From positions 3,765,001 to 3,829,000 of the forward strand of contig CP126195.1 of the NCBI GenBank assembly GCA_030272155.1: a stretch of DNA of 64,000 nt, written 5' to 3'. Origin of the DNA: Tetradesmus obliquus. Lineage: Eukaryota > Chlorophyta > Chlorophyceae > Sphaeropleales > Scenedesmaceae. A program made the translations under genes and the position numbers. Positions within the stretch are counted from its first letter, which is position 1; the number at the start of each line of letters is the position of its first letter. The notes below the pieces were generated by a model. That model was not told the origin of the DNA. It saw nothing but the letters and a program-made list of their open reading frames with translations, and made no database searches. Shown here in pieces: positions 56,974 through 64,000 of the stretch.

Positions 56974-57714
56974 TTACATACAACCGTGCTGTTTGCTGTT
57001 GCGCTGGAACGGTCTTTTTTCAATGCTGGTGGCAGCGTATGTCACGCACTGCTCATCACAGCTGTGTGCAGCAACACGTGTGCTGCGTGCTGGGTGCATG
57101 CCTGGTACCCAGCTAGCCACAGTCAGCGCTTGCCGTAGCCGCAGGAATTTGTACTAAATAGCTGACAAATTTTCACTTAGATTCTTCAACTGTATTTGCA
57201 GCATGCTGCTCTGACGCAGTTGTTCTTGCATGCATGCTTGCCAAGTTGGTGTACCCGCCAGGCTGGGCTGTTGTCAGCAGCTCTTGGTGCCCAAGTAAGC
57301 CAGCTCCAGACACACTCAGGTGCCAGTGGCCCGCAGGTTCGGCAGTTGCTTGGTAACGGGCTAACCTGATAAAGCACGGAAAGTTTTTGACGAGGGTATC
57401 GTGTTGTGTTGCGGCCGTCGGGGTTCAACGATTTGACTGGGTTGACCTGTCACGTCAGGTGGCTGTACATCAGCTGCAATTGAACTTGATGATTTTACGA
57501 TATGATCATCTGATGATGACTTTGAATTCCATGCAATGCCTTGTCGCCAACAACAGCAGTGAAACGTCTCTACCCATTTGCTGCACTCTCGCTTTCGCCT
57601 AAATCCTTCAGGTTGACTATTTGACCCAAAATCACCTTGCAAGCCGGAGAGGGCTCGCTTCTGCATTGTTGAGGGAAGCACAGCTCGGCACGTCGAGGAC
57701 TTGGACAGGCAACC
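56974..57714. other. Intergenic region
   Basis: No gene seen. The last 100 bases presumably hold the promoter and 5' UTR of the coiled-coil gene; no clear TATA box. Confidence 0.5.
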
Positions 57715-58338
57715 ATGTCGTGCTTTTTTGGCCGTGCAGAGGCCGAAAAGGCAGAGCTCAGGGACTTGCTTGAGTCAGCAAACAGCCAGCGAGAGGAGTA
57801 CCGCAAGGCAGCAGACATAGCTTCCCGCAGGGCAGAGCAGCTCAGCAAGCAGCTGGAGATGCGGTTGCAAGAGCTCAATGAGCTGTCCGGGTCATACACT
57901 GCCGTACAGCAGCATGAGGACCGCCTCCTGCATGAGAACGAAGGCCTGCAGCAGCAGATAGCAGGCTACAAGCAGTCATTGAGCAAGGCAGCAGCGCACC
58001 AGGAGGACCTCAGCAGGAAGTTGCAGAAGGAGGCAGCAGCACGCAAGCAGGCAGAGACAGACCTGCGTAAGCTGCACAAGGAGCGGGAGTACCTCAAGAT
58101 GCGTGTGGACCGCATGCAGCACGCGCTCAGCATCCTGGAGAATGTGATGGATGACACACTGCGAGTGAGCCAGGGCATGAGCAGCAGCGAAGGTGGCCTG
58201 AAAGGCCATCACAACCCTGCAGCAGCACTGCGGCAGAGCATGGACACAGCAAGCGTGCAGCAGCTGCAGGACTTGATACAGAGCACCAAGCTCATGGGCG
58301 ACACCAGCAGCAATGGCGATCAGCTGGGCATTGCTTGA
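57715..58338 (+). CDS. Intronless coiled-coil protein (unknown family)
   Basis: One open frame of 207 residues from MSCFFGRAEAEK to DQLGIA-stop. Residues ~5-140 are almost continuous heptads (AEKAELRDLLESANSQREEY, RAEQLSKQLEMRLQELNEL, HEDRLLHENEGLQQQIAGY, RKQAETDLRKLHKEREYL), giving a long dimeric coiled coil. The last 60 residues are Ser/Ala-rich and loosely structured. It has no signal peptide or membrane segment. The start has a good context (aaccATGtc). It is the only intron-free coding gene between intron-rich neighbours, apart from the duplicated pair whose intron is in the 5' UTR. It could be a cytoskeletal, Golgi or flagellar scaffold; nothing decides between these. Confidence 0.82.
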   Translation: MSCFFGRAEAEKAELRDLLESANSQREEYRKAADIASRRAEQLSKQLEMRLQELNELSGSYTAVQQHEDRLLHENEGLQQQIAGYKQSLSKAAAHQEDLSRKLQKEAAARKQAETDLRKLHKEREYLKMRVDRMQHALSILENVMDDTLRVSQGMSSSEGGLKGHHNPAAALRQSMDTASVQQLQDLIQSTKLMGDTSSNGDQLGIA

Positions 58339-59892
58339 GGCTTGCTGCAGGGGGCTGCTGCCAAGCGCTGATTGGTGTGTTTGGTTTGGGCTGCAGCAGG
58401 CTTTGTGGAGTGGCAGAGAGACCACCAGCACAGTAGGCTGGTGCTGCAAAGTCGCTTTCAGTTGCTGGTTGCGAGCACCAGCGCTGTTGGCGTGACTTGC
58501 TGGCATGTGATGGTGCAAAGGCTGTGCCACTCGGTGCAGGCAGCACAGCATACAGCTTCTGCAAGTATAGCAGTGGGCATTGCATGCTGGTTGATATCTT
58601 ATGTCTGGTGACATACGGACGCCCACATATGCTACGGGACGCCCACAATGTTGGGCAGCAGCGCTATGTGCGTGGAGCTGTTGTCAAACTACACGGATGC
58701 CCTATCAAGCACCAGTATTATTTCCAAGTACCCATATGAGGCTTTTGCTTGTATGTACAACTTATTTCGCATGCTGCAGTAATGTTGTGAGGCAGAGCTG
58801 GTTTGTTGAACGCTGTGCCCTGCTAGCTGTTGTTGTCTATGTGGCACAACTGTTTTGTGGGCCAATCTGCCCCTGGGCAAGTGCATGGGGTTTGTAGCAC
58901 CCACAGCAGCGCTCCCATTCTCAGATTCCCTGTGCCGGTGAGCCGCATTTGCTAACAGACCAGCATGATGTACGTGCCTTGCACATCCAGGTGCCACAAG
59001 TGGGCCACACATCTGTTATGGCAGCTGGCATTGGCTTGAGATACTGGGATCACAGCTGAGCTACAGCATAGAGCTGGTGACAAGCTATGACTGCATGTTT
59101 GTGTGTCAGGACTTCTATGCCGTATGTTTGTTGTTTGCAGCCTGCTGTCGCCATTGGAGCAGGTTTTTTGTTGTAGCGTGGCAATTGAAGGGTCATCTGA
59201 CCTCTACGCGCGCTTCTGTAGTGACCAGTTTCCTGATGTTTCTGCAGAATTGCCGGGCTGTGCAAGCAAGCGCTGTCATTTTTTAGCTGTGCTGCACCCG
59301 GTGCTGAATGGGCTGCTGGACAGTGCTGGACTGAGGTGTGGTGTTCATTGCTGCATGACCTGTTCGGTTCAGCAACTGTGGGGACGTATGTCAGCTGTGT
59401 TGCTCCATGGACCTAAGTAGCTTTTGAGCATATTTCGCTTTCTTGGTTCGTTTGTGTTGGTGGCGACTGCTTTGCCTGTGCTGAATGTTTGGCCATCACG
59501 GCAAGCAGCAGCTAGGATCAGAACCAAGGCAGCTGCACAGCAGCTGCCAAAGAGCAACTCTGACTCGCCATGAGCATCCGTTGTAGTCTCGAATCTGCTT
59601 ACTTTGCTCTCACTACGGGCAGGTGCAGTGCAAACGAGTCGTCACGCTGTCAGCGTGCCTCAACTTGAGGCCTTGAGTCAAGGCTTGGGGACGATTTGAG
59701 TGACAGCACTAAAACGCCGGTCTGAAAGCCCTGCTGAAGCTATTACGCAATCTTCCGTGAAGCACTATGAAATTGACCTACCCATGTTTATCAATTAATC
59801 TTGCCGCAAGCGGATTTGAGCTGGCATCAGCATGATGGAGATGCTGGCGCGCCCGTGAAAAAGCGCCAGAAACGCTACCAGCACCGCGTGCA
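58339..59892. other. Intergenic region
   Basis: About 1.5 kb without recognisable gene, LINE piece or exon echo. A small direct repeat (gacgcccaca) occurs at about 58619-58650. Confidence 0.45.
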
Positions 59893-61789
59893 ATGGCGAA
59901 CATCACAATACTGCTGTGCTTAATAGCGTGTTTGATCGCAGTTTCAACCGCACATATCAACAGGCGACAGGTTGGGACGCTGCAGGGATGTATTGCCTTT
60001 AGGCCAGACGGCAGCTGTCGAACATGTGCAGGACCAACATACCGTCTCGCAGCTGGTGCATGCGTGTGCTCAAATGGATATCGCCAGGCAGACGATGGTG
60101 AGTCGAGATTCAGCTACAGGCGGGCAGTTGATTCAGCAGCAGACAGCATTGCTGATGGAGCTGTCACTGCTGCTCTGAGCGCTGCACTGCTATCTTCAAA
60201 AGACAGCGAGAGCCTTTCACCGCATGCACACAACCGGCACACCCCCAGTGCCACGGCTTGACTTACATGTCAGGGAAGACCAACACCTCACGCAGCACGA
60301 CATACAATCATATACAGGTACATGCAACCCTGGACCTTGCTACCAGAAGTGCGGCCAAACCCACATCAAGCTCGGCAGCGGCTTCTGCCACTGCGACTAC
60401 TACTGCGATCAGACTGGCGACTGCTGCGGCAGCGCAGCCAGCAAGAATGCGCTGTGCCCCAGCATGGAACCCAGCAGGAACAAGAGCTACATCACAGACT
60501 GTGATGGAGAAGTGAACAGGCGTAGCTCCGAGCCCGCCGCGCGCCGGACAGCTGCCGGCAGCAGCTACCTGCCTGGTGCGGCGCGCATGGCTGATGCTTT
60601 TGTGCATGCATCAGAGTTTGGGTGTGAGTGATTCAGCATCCGCTGCATGATGCTTGGCAATATCCGCTTTTCAGTGACATGCAGCAAACAGACAATTCAA
60701 CCTTGCGCAGCAATCGCACCTGGGGTACTCACAGGATGCAGCGGCTTAATTGTCAACAACCCCTGCATGTCTGCTGCTGCCGCTGTTGGTTGGTGCTGCT
60801 TCTTGTACAGGCATGTGCTGGTGTGATGAGTTCTGCTCAGCAGCCGGCGACTGCTGCCCCCGCTGCAGCGCCTGCAGAGCAGCAGCTAGGACACCAGCAA
60901 GGAACAGGCCAGGCAGGGGCGGCAGCGCTGCTGGTGCACGCGCAGGGGCTGGTACTGGCGCAGGCAATCGTGGAGCTGTTGCTGCTGCTGGTGCTGGTGC
61001 TGCAGATGCAGGCAGGGGCGGGTCTGATGGTGCTGCCGCAGGCAGAGGAGCTCGGCAGCGGAGTAGGCATGCCGGAAGCAGCAGCAGCATTGCTGTAGCA
61101 AGTGCTGATGTGGATGAGCACACGGGCAGGGGTGAGGATAGCCACAGCACGCAGCAGCAGCAGCAGCAGAAGCAGCAGCAGCGTGACAATCGCAAGTCCA
61201 AGGTTGCTGTTGCAGCAGATTCAAGCAGCCCTCTTGGTGTTGCAGTAGCAGCGGTTGCAGCGGCGTCAGCCAGCGCACGCAAGGCAAAGCCAGACGACTG
61301 CGGCGCACACGAGCCCTACCCGCTGCAGCTTTTAGCTGGTGGCCCTGGCAGTGTTGGCATTGCAGCAGTAGCAGAGACGCAGCTAGAAGCAGAGAGTCAA
61401 ATGCAGGCTTGCCAGGCAGCAGACCAAGGCCCTCCTGCAAACCCTATTGTACTGCCGTTATATTGGACGGCTGGGAGGGTTTGCCGCAGCGGCGACTGCA
61501 CTGGTGGCAGGTACACAGCAGACCTTGTGCAGGAGCAGGTGGATTATGTAAACAGGCTGTATGCGCATGTTGGCATTCAGTTCAAGTGGGATGGCGTGAT
61601 GCATTACGCGAATGCAAGCTCGCCAAATGACATTGATGTGTGCTTGGATCCGAGCGGACGGTGCTGGATATGCAAGCAGCAGCGCTTTGGTGACCAGGCG
61701 GCAATCAATGTCGTGACGGCGCCGACTCATCTTGGGTGAGAGGCTGGAAGCTGCTCTTTTTCCAACAGCTTGTGTTGCACAATAAGTGG

Positions 61790-61834
<45 letters not shown>

Positions 61835-63461
61835 TGTCTGGCAGGGCAGAACTGCTGTTGAGTAGTGCCGTTCAGAATGTATGCCATGGCAGTAAGCTGG
61901 CAGCCATACAATGAGTAGCCTGTATCTTGCCTCAATCCTCACTGCTAGATGCCCTGGTCCTTTCTCAAGTGGCATGGCTGTGCATCTCTGCTCACAACGC
62001 CGTGTACTCATATGGCTATGTTCTTTTGTTTCATTTTACTGCTGCAGCGGCACATCACTGGGTGTCACGCTGTACCCCTCATACATGACCACTGGAGCAA
62101 TGCCAGGCTGCGCCAACTGGTGAGGCTTGCCTTACGACGCATTTGTGATGCTTCAAGAGCCCCACTAGTCAGATGCTGTTGGTGGCACTCGCACTGCGAG
62201 CTGGTCGCAGAGTTGTCCTGTGCCTGCACACATGCTGCTTGCAGTTATGATTATCGCTGCTGAGAGTCTGCTGTCTGCCGCTTGCGCCCTGCTGGCCGCA
62301 GGGTGTTCCTGTATGAGAAGACACTGCCGGGGCTGGGTGGGCGGTCGCTGATCGATGGCGGGCTGTCTGATAGCGGCGCTACACTTGCACACGAGATCGG
62401 GCACCAGCTGGTGAGTGCGGTGCACCTCAGTGCAGCTGTTAAAATATACTGCAGTTTGTGCTGGATGTATCATGACTCATGCTTCATGAGGCACAAGAGA
62501 TTGGGCACCAGCTGGTGAGTACAAGGCAGCAGCTCCACAGGCATCACTGCGTTGCGCGTCATGTGGTGATGCCACAGCAGCAGCAAATGGCTGCATTTTA
62601 TGTTCTATCACACTGAGAATTACTGGTTGTGATGTGCTGTTGCGCCCGCAGATGCTGCATCACACCTGGTACGAGGAGCGCCGCTTTGGCGGCAAGCCCT
62701 CGCTGCAGGAGCAGTGCGAGATGAGCGCCAGCACGCATCCTGCCGACATCATTGCTGGTGAGTTGGTGTGTGCTTAGTTGGTTTGACATTTCACATTGCT
62801 ATCTCAGTTGCCGGTTGATGTATTGTTGCTTACTGCTGACTATGGTTATGTTCTTGCTGCTAAGGGAAACTACACAGACCGTGGCAGAGCCGGTGACGTG
62901 TGTGTGCCACTGCTGCCAATACAAGCTGCTTCTGATCCAAGCTGCATGTGTCAGCAGCGCATGTTGCCCTCCGTAAGTCATGCTGTGCTTGCTGCTCCTT
63001 CCACACACCTGCAACTGCAGGGCGTTCCGACGGCGTTCGTGACACTCCGGCACAGTCCCTGAACGGAACACGGAACAGCGTGACAGACATCCTGCGCTTT
63101 GTGGACTGTAACCCCCAGACTGGCGCGTACAGCAACACCACGGCATACGCGCAGCAGTCCTGCAGTGCTGCTGTCGGCTTCCCCCAGGGCAGCAATTACT
63201 TCAATAACTTCAACAACCTGATGAGCTACGTGAGTGGACACTACTTGGGTTGAACGGTGCTGCAGTGCTGGGCCTTGGAGAATGAGCCTTGCATGTACCT
63301 GCTGCCTTGTATGTTTAAATCGCGCCACGCTGATGTTTGGCAGAGGATGCATAAAGAGCTCCAAACAAGGCGTTACTTGAAGATTCACTGCGCTGCTCAG
63401 GAACACGCATGCAATCAGTGGATGGCGGCCCTACTTTGGATCGGACGCATTGTTTACATAA

Positions 63462-63532
<71 letters not shown>

Positions 63533-63648
63533 GGCTGCGGCTGCGGCTGCTGCTGCAGGGTGACAAGACGTGCCTGCGCACACTGACGGCTGGCCAGGGA
63601 GCCAGGGCACGCTGCGCCATCAAGTGCATGCGCAGGATGCAGTGCTAG
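59893..63648 (+). CDS. Secreted metallopeptidase of the M43 (pappalysin/cytophagalysin) type with somatomedin-B-like modules
   Basis: Exons: 59893-60097, 60316-60623, 60811-61735, 62048-62119, 62302-62410, 62653-62757, about 62878-62972, about 63022-63229, 63559-63648 (TAG), roughly 700 residues. The signal peptide is MANITILLCLIACLIAVSTA. A Cys-rich module follows, then somatomedin-B-like knots (FCHCDYYCDQTGDCC; CMCWCDEFCSAAGDCC), modules that usually bind other extracellular proteins. After an Ala/Gly/Ser linker the peptidase starts (VDYVNRLYAHVGIQFKWDGV, INVVTAPTHLGG). The zinc site HEIGHQLMLHH is split by an intron between Leu and Met. Then come GVRDTPAQS, the Met-turn NNLMSY and a final KTCLRTLTAGQGARA segment, all in M43 order. 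The usual metzincin Gly of HExxHxxGxxH is Met here. The junction between exons 7 and 8 does not resolve cleanly in phase. Confidence 0.87.
62490..62520 (+). repeat. Echo of the M43 zinc-site exon end with donor
   Basis: gcacaagagattgggcaccagctg|gtgagta copies gcacacgagatcgggcaccagctg|gtgagtg (62388-62416) about 105 bases downstream, inside the intron that splits the zinc motif. Confidence 0.88.
63462..63558 (+). repeat. Longest CTG run, ending at a 3' splice site
   Basis: About 23 uninterrupted CTG/GCT units (63462-63532), then cggctgcggctgcggctgctgctgcag, where the final cag is the acceptor of the last M43 exon. In the minus direction it reads as CAG. Confidence 0.92.
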
Positions 63649-64000
63649 CTGCGCTTCAAGGACAGAGAAAGGATCTTGTGAGGGAGCCTGTTGGCCGCAT
63701 TTGTCGTACATGCTGTGCTGCGGCTTGAGGACAGAGAAATTTTCCTCCTTTAATGGAGCCTGTGAGACAGCCTGCTAGGCAGCTGTGCTCAGGCATGCAC
63801 TGCTGCCAGCATCTCTTCTGGTAAAGTACTTGTCCAGGTGGTGGTGCACCTGGAAGGGTTTGTGCATGTGGCTCAGCCGCAGGCAGCATTGCACAATACT
63901 GTGATCATGACAACATTGCAGAAAGGCATATGCATGTAGAGTGCCAGTGTACTGAGTGCTGTTAGGTAGGCTGCAGGTGCTGCTGGCCAATATAGGCATG
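63649..64000. other. 3' flank of the M43 gene
   Basis: Contains an imperfect direct repeat (gcttcaaggacagagaaa / gcttgaggacagagaaat, and ggagcctgt). No gene or TGTAA poly(A) motif seen before the window ends. Confidence 0.5.

Overview
This window is nuclear DNA of a green alga, most likely a chlorophycean of the Scenedesmus/Sphaeropleales or Chlamydomonas kind. Evidence: intron-dense genes with GT-AG introns of roughly 100-800 bases, plant-like housekeeping proteins (RPB3, CWC27, PI31, a TPR-J protein), very many CTG/CAG triplet runs, and LINE tails made of TGTAA, the chlorophyte poly(A) signal. Organism naming is inference. No prokaryotic operon, CRISPR array, tRNA or rRNA was seen.

Layout. 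33-8341 (+): large secreted Cys-rich protein that starts with a signal peptide and two tandem bacterial-type Ig/cadherin-like repeats. 8921-9540 (-): 5'-truncated LINE. 10071-13148 (+): HAD hydrolase with a plastid-like leader. 14058-16434 (-): proteasome regulator PI31. 17035-24308 (+): CWC27-type spliceosomal cyclophilin, divergent from PI31 across about 600 bases. 24770-28682 and 29083-33363: two copies of a roughly 4 kb segment, each with a TATA promoter, a 5'-UTR intron and one small secreted-protein gene. 34524-40031 (+): signal peptide, papain-like cysteine peptidase, Pro/Ser linker and RCC1-like propeller. 41856-45759 (+): secreted alanine-racemase-fold protein. 46571-49741 (+): RPB3. 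51385-52362 (+): MIT-like protein. 53401-56973 (+): TPR and J-domain co-chaperone. 57715-58338 (+): intronless coiled-coil protein. 59893-63648 (+): somatomedin-B-like modules plus an M43 (pappalysin-type) metallopeptidase.

The most unusual thing is not one gene but a habit shared by most of the multi-exon genes. Introns, and sometimes the 3' flank, carry partial, diverged tandem copies of the neighbouring exon together with its splice site ('exon echoes'). They occur in the Ig-like gene, HAD, CWC27, papain-RCC1, alanine racemase, RPB3 and M43 genes, with up to five copies per intron. Some echoes put a 3' splice site directly against a 5' splice site (cag|gtgag), as in recursive splicing. A second general feature is that CTG runs lie on the coding strand right up to the 3' splice site, apparently in place of a pyrimidine tract, while CAG runs in exons encode Gln, Ala or Ser.

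Exon boundaries were derived by hand from splice signals, reading-frame phase and family resemblance. Each model is phase-consistent except where stated. Functions of the secreted proteins are inferred from motifs only.
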